Of a DNA stretch of 64,000 bases, positions 7,705 to 16,765 are shown piece after piece (the first letter of the stretch is position 1; every line of letters begins with the position of its first letter). The position numbers and the translations under genes are program-made. Below the pieces are notes generated by a model, which searched no databases, was not told the DNA's origin, and saw nothing but the letters and a program-made list of their open reading frames with translations. The DNA is from Candidatus Poribacteria bacterium (GTDB taxonomy: Bacteria > Poribacteria > WGA-4E > WGA-3G), in NCBI GenBank assembly GCA_022821495.1, contig JAJEDN010000079.1, positions 1 to 64,000 of the forward strand. Reading direction: 5' to 3'.

Positions 7705-8931
7705 GTGAAAAAAAGAGTCTATTTTTCTTGGATATATTTGATCGTTGTAACGCAATTATTCGGCAGCACATTTTTACTTGACGTACAAAATGTCAATGCG
7801 CAACTTCAGACCGAATTCGGACGGAGTCTCCTTGAAAAGGAACCCAAAAAACCTGAAACCGAGTCTGCAGAATTGATACTCGACGCTCATTTTTCCAACA
7901 CTTTTAACAACCATATTGAACTCGGATTGAGTGTCGATCCCTACACAAGTAGCCTCGCTGGAGCAGAAGATCCGCAACTTACAGGCTTGATTAATCGCAT
8001 CGGTGTTAGTTTAGGGGGCGATTTACCGGTCATCGATAAACTCCGATTCAAACTACAATATACGCCGCAAGCTGAAAACTACACCGGTGCAGAAGGCAAA
8101 CTCGACGAATTTGACGCGTTCAGTAACATTCTCTCATCTGAACTGAGTTTCCAACCAACTACGAGTTTACCACCGCTTGTTGCCTCATATCAGGTGCAAC
8201 GCTTCGTCCGGACCTCAAATGTGTATAATAACATGGAGCATCAATTCGGTCTCCGCTTTGGGCGTGTGCTGGAATATAATTTTCGCTTACATCGGTTTGA
8301 CGATGAAGATAGCCGTAGAGAAGACTTCCTACTTGTCGGTTCTAACACCCATACAATGAGCAGCCGACTGCAATTTGGAATTTTTAAACAGATGCTTGGT
8401 AAACTGGAATACACGGTAGAGCATGGGAGTTATCAAACCAATTTGAACAACCTCATCTTAGGTATCACGGGACTTGAAGACAATGAACGCCGAAAGGATT
8501 GGCGACACATCGGCACAGCGAAACTGATACAGGTCGCAACTGAACAACTCATGTTTCAGGAAGAGATCAACCTATTTCTGAATCGTTCCAATGTCGATTT
8601 CTTTAACTTCGCCAGTACCGAAGTGGCAGCGAGTTCTTTTTACCGGTTTGAGGCAGGACGGTGGGTCCGGCTTCGGTTCTCCAGGTTGTGGGTAACGTTT
8701 GAAGGTAGACAGATTCTGGAGGAGTCAGGACTTGTCACGGAAGATACCCCAAACCGCCAAGATACACAGATAGGTGCGAATATCCAGTTGAACTGGCAAT
8801 TCAACCCATACCTAACACTAAACGCCGATTACCAGATTACGCAAAACCGAACGAACGAAAAAGATCCGTTTCTCGATTTCCTCAATTATACACACACCAT
8901 CGCGACGCTCACGCTCCGCGGCGAGTATTGA
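7705..8931 (+). CDS. Secreted hypothetical protein, probable outer-membrane beta-barrel
   Basis: 408 residues. GTG 7705 is preceded by CTGGAG. The N-terminus has a signal-peptide pattern (basic MKKRVYF, a hydrophobic stretch, then VNAQ near residue 33). The rest is rich in alternating aromatic/polar strands (RLQFGIFKQMLGKLEYTVEH, LTLNADYQITQNRTNE) and ends TIATLTLRGEY, a C-terminal aromatic strand common in outer-membrane barrels. No specific family recognised. It is a monocistron-like gene facing a convergent gene at 8953. Confidence 0.7.
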   Translation: MKKRVYFSWIYLIVVTQLFGSTFLLDVQNVNAQLQTEFGRSLLEKEPKKPETESAELILDAHFSNTFNNHIELGLSVDPYTSSLAGAEDPQLTGLINRIGVSLGGDLPVIDKLRFKLQYTPQAENYTGAEGKLDEFDAFSNILSSELSFQPTTSLPPLVASYQVQRFVRTSNVYNNMEHQFGLRFGRVLEYNFRLHRFDDEDSRREDFLLVGSNTHTMSSRLQFGIFKQMLGKLEYTVEHGSYQTNLNNLILGITGLEDNERRKDWRHIGTAKLIQVATEQLMFQEEINLFLNRSNVDFFNFASTEVAASSFYRFEAGRWVRLRFSRLWVTFEGRQILEESGLVTEDTPNRQDTQIGANIQLNWQFNPYLTLNADYQITQNRTNEKDPFLDFLNYTHTIATLTLRGEY

Positions 8932-8952
8932 AGGAACGTTTAGGTTCAGCTC

Positions 8953-10491
8953 TCAAGGCGATGTTCGTTGTCCTTTATAGAGTTTCAACTTCCCCTCCGA
9001 GGCAACCAGCGTATAACACGCCTCAATCGCTTCGGCGACGATAGGCTCGTCCGGCGTATCCCACAACAATAGATAATCCACATTGTCAGCATAATCACAG
9101 AGATCTATCTGTTCGGGCTGCCAGTGGACGATCTGCACCCATTCTTTCTCGTCCAATGGCGTTTCAAAGTCAGCATTGAAACGGACGGGAAAGTAGTCAA
9201 ACTGTATCTCATAGTTGCCGAGGTTGATACAACCATTATCAAGACAGTAGTAATTGGCAGCATTAACAAAGATCCCTACGCGTTTGGAGCTACCTCTCGG
9301 ATCAAAGTGAAGCGGGAGGATAACACTATTTTTCTCGACCCGTTGGACAAAAGCGTTAAACGCGCGTGTCTCTGCATTGAGGTTTTTAAAAAGAATACCG
9401 ATATAAACGAGATTAACAAGTGCGAGCAGTGTAACGACTGTTGTAAATGCGCGTTTCCATTGGAGATTATCAAACCCACGAAACCATGCGAATATAGTAA
9501 GAGTGGCTAAAATAGCAAGCCTGTCATTGACCCAACCCCCCGGACCAATAGAGTTTGGCAGGATAAAATAGAGTCCGAGAAGTACCACAGTGAGGCAGAG
9601 AAACGCTTTTTGTCCGAGATGTTCTGCTGTGACCGCCTTCCTATTTTGCCAGAGCGTTGCGACAACGAGAAAGATTAAAAAAGTAGAGACAGCAACGGAC
9701 ATCCAACTCGGAGGCGTGGTGTATGGAACAAGCACATGCATACCGATCAGGTTAGCGAACAGTTCTCCGGCACGTCCAAATCCAAATTCAGGAGGATCTC
9801 CCGCCAACAGATCAGAGGTAGGGAGATAGACGAGAAGTAATAGGGCTGCTGGTAAAAGGTAACACCCAGTAATGAGGATTCGCTTGAAGTTTTTCCTGAA
9901 ATGGAATAGTGCCAGCAAGGCGATGGAAAACAGGATGAAAGCATAAGAGATGAGATGTGCAAAATAGGTGATAACGATAAGTAGGTTGAGCAGAATGATA
10001 CGGTTCCTATTCATCGCATCTTTGTGTTTCCACCAATAACCGAGTGCAAGGAAAAAGAGCGGTACACTGACAGCAAAGTTGTAAAAGCCCATCAAAAATA
10101 GGTAATTGTAAACAAAAGTAAAACTCAGTATGACGAGCGTATGCCGTCCGCGCTGTACGGCGTTGAGGAAATAATAGATTGCGAGTGGGAACAGGATAAC
10201 ATAGAGGCTTAAAAAGATTTTCTCGGCAATGAGAGCGGGAAAGACGAACATCAATACTGCTAACGAAAAGTGAGAGAGCCAGTTAGGAAAGGGGTACCAG
10301 TTAATCTCGTAATAGTCACGAAACTGAAATTCCGGGTTGTTATATTCTGTCAGAATCTGAGAATTATAGACGTGGCTCACGCCGTCTTGCGTTGGAAAAT
10401 AGGGGAACAACCATATCGGTAGCAGATAAGCAACAATTAACACCCCCACCAAAAGCGACCATTTTGTATAGAAGCGAGAGAAGAATCCCAT
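8953..10491 (-). CDS. Polytopic membrane protein, possible GT-C-type glycosyltransferase
   Basis: 512 residues with about ten hydrophobic segments and a soluble C-terminal domain of about 110 residues. After the first transmembrane helix comes a loop with FPTQDGVSHVYNSQIL, an acidic/His loop at the place where GT-C glycosyltransferases carry catalytic residues. The start is supported by GAGGT just upstream (reverse strand). It stands alone and divergent from glnT. The family assignment is tentative; an uncharacterised membrane protein is the safer label. Confidence 0.7.
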   Translation of the reverse strand: MGFFSRFYTKWSLLVGVLIVAYLLPIWLFPYFPTQDGVSHVYNSQILTEYNNPEFQFRDYYEINWYPFPNWLSHFSLAVLMFVFPALIAEKIFLSLYVILFPLAIYYFLNAVQRGRHTLVILSFTFVYNYLFLMGFYNFAVSVPLFFLALGYWWKHKDAMNRNRIILLNLLIVITYFAHLISYAFILFSIALLALFHFRKNFKRILITGCYLLPAALLLLVYLPTSDLLAGDPPEFGFGRAGELFANLIGMHVLVPYTTPPSWMSVAVSTFLIFLVVATLWQNRKAVTAEHLGQKAFLCLTVVLLGLYFILPNSIGPGGWVNDRLAILATLTIFAWFRGFDNLQWKRAFTTVVTLLALVNLVYIGILFKNLNAETRAFNAFVQRVEKNSVILPLHFDPRGSSKRVGIFVNAANYYCLDNGCINLGNYEIQFDYFPVRFNADFETPLDEKEWVQIVHWQPEQIDLCDYADNVDYLLLWDTPDEPIVAEAIEACYTLVASEGKLKLYKGQRTSP

Positions 10492-10520
10492 CGTTTACCT
10501 CTCATCTTAAACTTTAGACG

Positions 10521-10548
10521 TTGAAATTTTCAGGACTTCAGTTATAAT
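10521..10548 (+). promoter_or_regulatory. Sigma70-type promoter of the GlnT-type ligase gene
   Basis: TTGAAA (10521-10526), a 16-base spacer and a perfect TATAAT (10543-10548), giving a leader of about 125 bases before ATG 10679. Confidence 0.6.
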
Positions 10549-10678
10549 GTTATCACGTCTTTGGATTTTGGAGTTAGCATTTTTATATTATAAAATCGTA
10601 GAAGTAGCATTTTATTGGGGTACTCCACTTCTATTTTTAAGGCATAATCTTCTACACAAAGCATTGGAGAACAGTTTC

Positions 10679-12013
10679 ATGACCCAAGAACAGGTCAAAC
10701 GTTTAGTTGAAGAGAAAGGTATCGAGTTTTTTCTCTGTTCCTTCGTAGAGATGAGTGGTGCCCCGAAGGCAAAGGTTATCCCTTCCACACATCTTGCGGA
10801 CATGGCAGAAGAAGGGGCGGGGTTCGGAGGCTTTGCTGCGGGCGAAATTGGGCAGTCGCCACACGACCCAGAAATGGCGAGCATCCCTGACTTTGACTCG
10901 TTGACAATTGTGCCGTGGCGAAAAAATCTTGCTTGGGTGGCAGGAGATATGTACGTTGAAGGTAAAGCGTGGCATTACTGTCCGAGGACGATCCTGCGCC
11001 GGCAATTAGACGTAGCAAAGGAGAGGGGCTATATCTTCAATGTTGGCATTGAGGCGGAATTTATGCTTTTGAAGCAAGATGAGAGCGGGCAATACTCACC
11101 GTGGGATAAACTCGATACTTTAGACAAACCGTGTTATGATCTCAGGGCATTACACCGCAACCTCGATATGATGACAACTCTCATTAAATACATGCAAGAA
11201 TTGGGATGGGAACCCTACGCAAACGATCACGAAGACGGGACATGTCAGTTTGAGACGAACTGGACCTATTCGGACGCGCTCACATCAGCCGATCGGCATA
11301 CTTTCTTTAAATGGATGGTCAAAACACTGGCTGAAGAACAAGGATTGCTGGCAACCTTTATGCCAAAACCCTTCACGAACTTGACAGGCAATGGTGCACA
11401 CTTCCACATGAGCCTTTGGGATGCGGCGAACGAGACGAATCTGTTCCTTGATGAAAATGACAGAAACGGCTTGTCCAAACTTGCCTACTGGTTCACGGGC
11501 GGTATCCTGAAACATGCCCAAGCGGTCACAGCAGTCACGAATCCGCTTGTGAATAGCTACAAACGTTTAGTGCGTAGGCCCCCGCGTTCGGGTTCGTCGT
11601 GGGCACCTGTTTACGTTACCTACGGTGCGAACAATCGGACGCAGATGATTCGGATTCCTGCGCCGGGACGTATTGAGAACCGTTTAAGTGACGGCGCAGC
11701 GAACCCTTATCTCGCGGAGACAGTGCTACTCGCAGCCGGTTTGGACGGCATCGAAAATCAGATTGATCCTGGCGTGCAAAACGAAGACAATCTTTACGAA
11801 GTGTCGGAAGATGAGCTGCAACGGCGAGGGATTGATGCGCTACCTGCGACACTTGATGCAGCTGCAGACGCGCTTGAACAAGACGAAGTGATAAAGAACG
11901 CACTTGGAACAGTGTACGCCGATTATTATATTCAGGTAAAACGCGAGGAGTGGCGCGATTATCATTTGAGTGTCAGCCAGTGGGAGACTGACAATTATTT
12001 GGAGGTTTATTGA
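10679..12013 (+). CDS. glnT: GlnT-type (type III) glutamate-amine ligase
   Basis: 444-residue glutamine synthetase family enzyme of the GlnT class, which ligates ammonia or methylamine to glutamate using ATP. The N-terminal beta-grasp domain starts MTQEQVKRLVEEKGI. The catalytic domain shows GIEAEFMLL, NDHEDGTCQFE, GNGAHFHMSLWD and RIPAPGRIENRLSDGAANPYL. ATG 10679 is preceded by TTGGAGA and excludes 44 low-complexity upstream codons. The length fits GlnT and is shorter than classical GlnA. Substrate choice (ammonia or methylamine) cannot be read from sequence. Confidence 0.88.
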   Translation: MTQEQVKRLVEEKGIEFFLCSFVEMSGAPKAKVIPSTHLADMAEEGAGFGGFAAGEIGQSPHDPEMASIPDFDSLTIVPWRKNLAWVAGDMYVEGKAWHYCPRTILRRQLDVAKERGYIFNVGIEAEFMLLKQDESGQYSPWDKLDTLDKPCYDLRALHRNLDMMTTLIKYMQELGWEPYANDHEDGTCQFETNWTYSDALTSADRHTFFKWMVKTLAEEQGLLATFMPKPFTNLTGNGAHFHMSLWDAANETNLFLDENDRNGLSKLAYWFTGGILKHAQAVTAVTNPLVNSYKRLVRRPPRSGSSWAPVYVTYGANNRTQMIRIPAPGRIENRLSDGAANPYLAETVLLAAGLDGIENQIDPGVQNEDNLYEVSEDELQRRGIDALPATLDAAADALEQDEVIKNALGTVYADYYIQVKREEWRDYHLSVSQWETDNYLEVY

Positions 12014-12111
12014 TAGTGCGTTCGCGAGCGACAAGAAATCCCCAGGCAAAAACACGCGCGCCTACATTGAGGGCATAACACAGGTATCTAAGTATTAAGG
12101 AAACACTTTTG

Positions 12112-13062
12112 ATGAAAACCCTATTGAAACTTTTCGGTTTAGCGTTTATATGTTTTTTAGCTATTTACATCGTCAGTTGTGGGCAACGTGAAGAAGACGA
12201 GGAGGTTGATCCTGTAGAATTGATGCGTGCGGATCCAAGTACTGAGATCACACCAACCGTTGAATCTGAACCTGAACCTGAACTCGCCGCTGAACCGATT
12301 ATTCCGGATGGGATGGTCCTGATTCCAGAAGGCGAGTTTGAGATGGGCAGCAATGGTGGTGGTGCTGATAACGACGAACAGCCGGTGCATACCGTTCATC
12401 TTGACGCGTTTTACATAGACGCGAACGAGATAACCAACGGTGCGTTTAAGGATTTCGTCCTCGCGAACCCGGAATGGCAGAAAGAACGCATCATTGAAAA
12501 ATTCCACGACGGGAACTACCTACAAGACTGGCATGGGAATAATTTTCCCCTCGGCGAACGGGATCACCCCGTACGCTATGTGAGTTGGTATGCAGCGATG
12601 GCTTACGCTGTCTGGGTAGATAAACGTCTACCGACGGAAGCAGAATGGGAGAAAGCCGCACGCGGCGGATTAAAGAAAAAAGACTATCCATGGGGTAATG
12701 GTATTAATTTAAATAGGGCGAACTATGGAAAACATCTCGGCGAGACGACACCTGTTGGCGAGTACCCAGCGAATGACTATGGTGTGCATGATATTGCCGG
12801 AAACGTCTGGGAGTGGTGCCTTGACGGATATCAAGCCGATTTTTATGCGAACTCTCCACGCCGAAACCCGACTGCTGGTGCGAATAATGTCGAGGAGATT
12901 GTCAATGATTTTGAGAACATTGTAGATTTTCGTGTCATACGCGGGGGTGGTTGGAACAGCAATCCTGAATGGTTGCGTGCTTCAAATCGTCATGGAACGA
13001 GTCCAGTATACGCAGGGATCGGTGCACTTGGATTCCGTTGTGCAAAAAGTATATCACCCTAA
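12112..13062 (+). CDS. FGE-like (SUMF1/C-lectin fold) lipoprotein lacking the catalytic cysteines
   Basis: 316 residues. A lipoprotein signal ends in VSCGQ; an acidic Pro/Glu linker follows; then a full formylglycine-generating-enzyme-type domain from about residue 65 (GEFEMGSNGG, EQPVHTVHLDAF, RLPTEAEWEKAARGG, YPWGN, DIAGNVWEWC, RVIRGGGW, GALGFRCA). True FGE has a Cys pair after the GG(S/G) motif; here that stretch reads GGGWNSNPEWLRASNRHG with no Cys. It is therefore unlikely to activate the sulfatase at 29862 and may bind ligand or act as a surface factor. ATG 12112 follows AAGGAA. Confidence 0.88.
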   Translation: MKTLLKLFGLAFICFLAIYIVSCGQREEDEEVDPVELMRADPSTEITPTVESEPEPELAAEPIIPDGMVLIPEGEFEMGSNGGGADNDEQPVHTVHLDAFYIDANEITNGAFKDFVLANPEWQKERIIEKFHDGNYLQDWHGNNFPLGERDHPVRYVSWYAAMAYAVWVDKRLPTEAEWEKAARGGLKKKDYPWGNGINLNRANYGKHLGETTPVGEYPANDYGVHDIAGNVWEWCLDGYQADFYANSPRRNPTAGANNVEEIVNDFENIVDFRVIRGGGWNSNPEWLRASNRHGTSPVYAGIGALGFRCAKSISP

Positions 13063-13147
13063 CAGTTATCAGGCATGGGACACCATCAGCAGTCGGTTGT
13101 CAGAACAGATCCAGCCTGTAGGACGGATATAGCGATTTATTCGTATC

Positions 13148-13176
13148 TTGAAACAAAACCGAAAGTCTGCTACGAT
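13148..13176 (+). promoter_or_regulatory. Possible sigma70-type promoter
   Basis: TTGAAA (13148-13153), a 17-base spacer and TACGAT (13171-13176), about 100 bases upstream of the epimerase-like gene. Confidence 0.35.
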
Positions 13177-13278
13177 ATGTTTTGAGGAGAAAGTCTGTCT
13201 TTCTCTGTGTTTCTCGGTATCTCATATACTAACATGTTTCACTGATGACCGTGGAACAGACAAATTATTAAAAAACTT

Positions 13279-14298
13279 TTGATAAAAACCGAAACGCAAT
13301 TAGAATCACAACTATCAGAACCAACAGACGAGGTGATAACGTCAATCGCTGCACTGGATGGGGATATCCTCATTCTCGGTGTCGGCGGGAAGATGGGTCC
13401 GACACTCGCCAAACAGGCGAAACGCGCGATTAACGCCGCGGGCGTATCGAAAAGGGTGATCGGTGTCTCTCGGTTCTCAACACCGAGTGTGCGGGAAACC
13501 TTGCAGGCAGATGGCATCGAGACAATCGCCTCAGATTTACTTTCGGAAGACTGCCTGCAAAGTCTACCGAACATTCAAAACGTCATTCTGATGGCGGGTA
13601 GGAAGTTTGGTTCGAGCGATAATGAAAATCTGACGTGGGCAATGAACAGTTACATGCCGGGGCGCGTGGCAGAAAAGTTTAAGGATTCCCGATTGGTCGT
13701 CTTTTCGACAGGAAACGTTTATCCGTTAACACCGGTATCCCACGGTGGTGCAACTGAGAGTTCATCGGTTGCCCCGATTGGTGAGTATGCCCAATCGTGT
13801 CTGAGTCGTGAACGGATATGCTCCTATTTTTCATCGCAATACGGCACCCCGATGGCGATCTTACGACTCAACTATGCGATAGATCTCCGCTACGGGATAC
13901 TGTTAGACATCGCTGAAAAAGTATATGCCGAAGAAACAATCTCCCTTGAAATGGGCAATGTGAATGTGATATGGCAAGGCGATGCGAACGCAGTCGCGCT
14001 ACGAGCCTTCGCACACTGCCAAAGTCCACCGTTGGTTCTTAATGTGACAGGACCGGAGACAGTTTCCATACGGTCCCTTGCGTCGTGTTTCGGCGCGCTT
14101 TTCAATAAACCGCCGCGTTTTACGGGTGAAGTGTCGGCAACGTCACTACTTAGCAACGCCACTCGGTGTCATCAACTGTTTGGGTATCCACGTGTTTCTT
14201 TAGGCCAAATGATTGAATGGGTTACAGAATGGGTGCGGATTGGTGGGACAACACTCCATAAACCGACCCATTTTGAGGTACGCGACGGAAAATTTTGA
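13279..14298 (+). CDS. NAD-dependent epimerase/dehydratase-like protein
   Basis: 339 residues with a Rossmann N-terminus (GDILILGVGGKMGPTLAKQAK) and an extended-SDR layout: VVFSTGNVYPL aligns with the serine region and LNVTGPETVSI with the C-terminal substrate domain. The classical YxxxK is not obvious; CLSRERICSYF occupies its place. The N-terminal start is uncertain: TTG 13279 gives the longest product, and GTG 13333 is an alternative. The stop overlaps the next start (TTGA), indicating coupling with the PD40 gene. Confidence 0.75.
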   Translation: MIKTETQLESQLSEPTDEVITSIAALDGDILILGVGGKMGPTLAKQAKRAINAAGVSKRVIGVSRFSTPSVRETLQADGIETIASDLLSEDCLQSLPNIQNVILMAGRKFGSSDNENLTWAMNSYMPGRVAEKFKDSRLVVFSTGNVYPLTPVSHGGATESSSVAPIGEYAQSCLSRERICSYFSSQYGTPMAILRLNYAIDLRYGILLDIAEKVYAEETISLEMGNVNVIWQGDANAVALRAFAHCQSPPLVLNVTGPETVSIRSLASCFGALFNKPPRFTGEVSATSLLSNATRCHQLFGYPRVSLGQMIEWVTEWVRIGGTTLHKPTHFEVRDGKF

Positions 14299-15284
14299 AA
14301 TCAAAAAAATATAGACAAAAAATGCGAATTCTGTTAGTATGGCAGAGCAGTGTTTTTGTGATGCTTTCGCTTGTGCCCAATAGTGCTGTGTGTCAACCCC
14401 ATCCACCAACGCCGATTGCGTTTGCCTCGGATGTGAGCGGTAATTGGGAAATCTATCTGACAGATACAACCGGAAAGCGGCCTGTTAATCTCACGAATAA
14501 CCGTGCAGCGGATTACTATCCGACGTGGGCACCTGATAGTACGCGAATCGCTTTTTTCTCACGTCGTGATGGAAATCACGAGATTTATGTGATGGAAGTT
14601 GACGGCACCAATCAACGCCGTCTAACGCATCACCCAGCGACAGATAAAGCGCCGGCTTGGTCGCCTGACGGCACACGCCTCGCTTTCACGTCAAATCGAA
14701 AAGGACATTTCGATATCTATTTGCTCCATCTCAATAACGGTGAAGTGGAACACCTCACCGAAAATCCGTTTGAAGATGAGGCACCGGCGTGGTCGCCCGA
14801 TGGAAAAACCCTTGTTTTCCACTCAAAGCGAAAACTTAATTGGGATATATACGTCGTTGATGTAAATAGCAGAGTCGAACAACGGTTAACACATCAACCG
14901 CTGATGGACACCTACCCGGCGTGGTCACCCGATGGGCAGCAGATTGCATACGCTTCAATGCAGGCTGGGGCAGTGCTTGCAGATTTTGATTTGTACATCA
15001 TGGATGCAGTTGATGGCGGTAATAAAAAAGCCCTTACCGATACCCCAACAGATGAAGCTGTGCCTGCATGGGCACCTGATGGTGATACGATCGCCTTTCA
15101 ATTTGAGAAGGAGGGTAGATGGGTTATCCACCTCATGCGTGCGGATGGAAGTGAACGTCATGAATTGATTAACAACGGTGCTTGGGCGGCGCAACCGAAA
15201 TGGTCTAATAGTCGTTCGGATGCACTTCCAGTAGTGCCATCAGCATTACAGATTCAGCAGTGGGGCGAAATACGAGCCCAGTAA
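14295..15284 (+). CDS. Secreted PD40/TolB-like beta-propeller protein with WG-x-I-R tail
   Basis: 329 residues from TTG 14295, or 320 from ATG 14322. The signal peptide is a hydrophobic run ending near SAVCQ. At least five propeller repeats carry W(S/A)PDG cores (TWAPDSTRIAFFS, AWSPDGTRLAFTS, AWSPDGKTLVFHS, AWSPDGQQIAYAS, AWAPDGDTIAFQF). PD40 repeats occur in TolB and in periplasmic sensor or binding proteins. It ends QIQQWGEIRAQ, resembling the C-terminal tails of three other secreted proteins in this window. It overlaps the epimerase-like gene by four bases. Confidence 0.85.
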   Translation: MKSKKYRQKMRILLVWQSSVFVMLSLVPNSAVCQPHPPTPIAFASDVSGNWEIYLTDTTGKRPVNLTNNRAADYYPTWAPDSTRIAFFSRRDGNHEIYVMEVDGTNQRRLTHHPATDKAPAWSPDGTRLAFTSNRKGHFDIYLLHLNNGEVEHLTENPFEDEAPAWSPDGKTLVFHSKRKLNWDIYVVDVNSRVEQRLTHQPLMDTYPAWSPDGQQIAYASMQAGAVLADFDLYIMDAVDGGNKKALTDTPTDEAVPAWAPDGDTIAFQFEKEGRWVIHLMRADGSERHELINNGAWAAQPKWSNSRSDALPVVPSALQIQQWGEIRAQ

Positions 15285-15372
15285 GAACATGTATAGTCAA
15301 TAGACGAAATAAGCAATACAACGGTTTTAACTGCGAACCGACAACTAATAACGAATAAAAGGAGAATTTTCT

Positions 15373-16026
15373 ATGCGTTTCAAGACATTAGTATTCAGTA
15401 CACTTTTCACGTGCGGTTTATTACTGACAATCGGTGTGAGTTACGGTTACGAGCGGGCAATCGAAGCAGAAAAGGCAGATGCGATTGAAGCTCCGATGGT
15501 AGTTGCTGACGATGATGCAGCTTCCGATGGACAATTCGTCTGGATGGAGGGCCCCGCAGCGACAGGCGGCGGCGGTGAAGGTTGGGTAGAATACAACATC
15601 CATATTCCAGCACCGGGGACATACGCGCTTTGGGGAAAAGTCCTCGCATGGGATGGCAATAGCGATTCATTCTGGGTAACCTGGCAGCCTATGGATCCCG
15701 ACGAAAACGCGCAAGAAACCCAGAACACCGAGTTTCGCTGGGGTGTCGCACAAGGCAGCGAGTGGCACTGGGACAGGATTAACCACTGGTTAAATGGCGG
15801 CACGTTTGAACGGGAATGGGAGGTAGCAGCAGCTGGGGATACCACACTCCGTATCGCAGTCCGAGAAGACGCGACGATGCTGGATGTGATCTACATCACT
15901 GATAATCTCTCTGAAGATGAAGCGGAAGTCAATCCGCGTGACCCAATCCCAGCAGATGATATAACACCTGTCGAACCGCAAGATAAACTTGCGACAACAT
16001 GGGGCAAACTGAAAGCAGAACGATAG
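15373..16026 (+). CDS. Secreted hypothetical protein, tandem paralogue 1
   Basis: 217 residues. The signal peptide ends after GVSYG. A single beta-rich domain follows, containing WMEGPAATGGGG, YALWGKVLAWDGNSDSFWVT and HWDRINHWLNGGTF; Trp and Gly richness suggests a carbohydrate-binding-module-like jelly roll, an inference without a known family. The C-terminal linker ends ATTWGKLKAER. AAGGAG precedes ATG 15373. Highly similar to the next gene, 73 bases downstream. Confidence 0.85.
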   Translation: MRFKTLVFSTLFTCGLLLTIGVSYGYERAIEAEKADAIEAPMVVADDDAASDGQFVWMEGPAATGGGGEGWVEYNIHIPAPGTYALWGKVLAWDGNSDSFWVTWQPMDPDENAQETQNTEFRWGVAQGSEWHWDRINHWLNGGTFEREWEVAAAGDTTLRIAVREDATMLDVIYITDNLSEDEAEVNPRDPIPADDITPVEPQDKLATTWGKLKAER

Positions 16027-16099
16027 TGACTGACCTAACTTGATGACGCGTGGTTCAACACAACCGCGCGTATCTTAGAGAATAGAAAGGAGGCTTTTA

Positions 16100-16765
16100 G
16101 TGAAACAGGGAACAATATTGACGCTGATGATACTCACCGTATTTTTATCTGGAATTGTGGGGCTTCGTGCTGAAGTCGAAATTGCGCTTGAAGCCGAGTT
16201 AGCAAACGAGATTGTAGAACCGATGGTCATTGCCGATGAAAAAACTGCCTCTGATGGGAAATTCATCTGGATGGAAGGTGCCCCTGCCACAGGTGGTGGT
16301 GGTAAGGGCTATGCTGAATTTATTATCAATATTCCGCAACCGGACACCTACGCGCTGTGGGGCCAGGTCATTGCTTGGGATGGGAACAGCGATTCGTTTT
16401 GGGTGACTTGGCAACCTGCCGACCCAGACGAAGATGCACAAGTAACCCAGAATACCGAGTTCCGCTGGGGTGTCGCACAAGGCGCAGCTTGGCATTGGGA
16501 TCGCATCAACCACTGGTTAGACGGTGGAACGTTTGACCGAGAATGGAAGTTCAAGGAAGCAGGTGAGACGGTGCTTCGTATCGGCGTTCGCGAGGATGCC
16601 ACCATGATAGATGCGATTTTCGTGACGAACAACTTGAAAGCGAACGAAGGCGACCTTCGGCTCCCAACCGATAAAGATAGGAAGATACAAGTCGAGGGTC
16701 TTGCTGTGGATGCCAAGGGTAAGGCTGCAACCACTTGGGGGGCACTAAAACGGGCGTATCAATAA
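16100..16765 (+). CDS. Secreted hypothetical protein, tandem paralogue 2
   Basis: 221 residues (GTG start, preceded by AAAGGAGGC). Same architecture as the preceding gene: signal peptide ending near GLRAE, WMEGAPATGGGG, YALWGQVIAWDGNSDSFWVT, WHWDRINHWLDGGTFDREW, and a tail ending AATTWGALKRAYQ. The domain is far more conserved between the copies than the linker, suggesting the fold is selected while the linker is free to vary. Function unknown. Confidence 0.85.
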   Translation: MKQGTILTLMILTVFLSGIVGLRAEVEIALEAELANEIVEPMVIADEKTASDGKFIWMEGAPATGGGGKGYAEFIINIPQPDTYALWGQVIAWDGNSDSFWVTWQPADPDEDAQVTQNTEFRWGVAQGAAWHWDRINHWLDGGTFDREWKFKEAGETVLRIGVREDATMIDAIFVTNNLKANEGDLRLPTDKDRKIQVEGLAVDAKGKAATTWGALKRAYQ

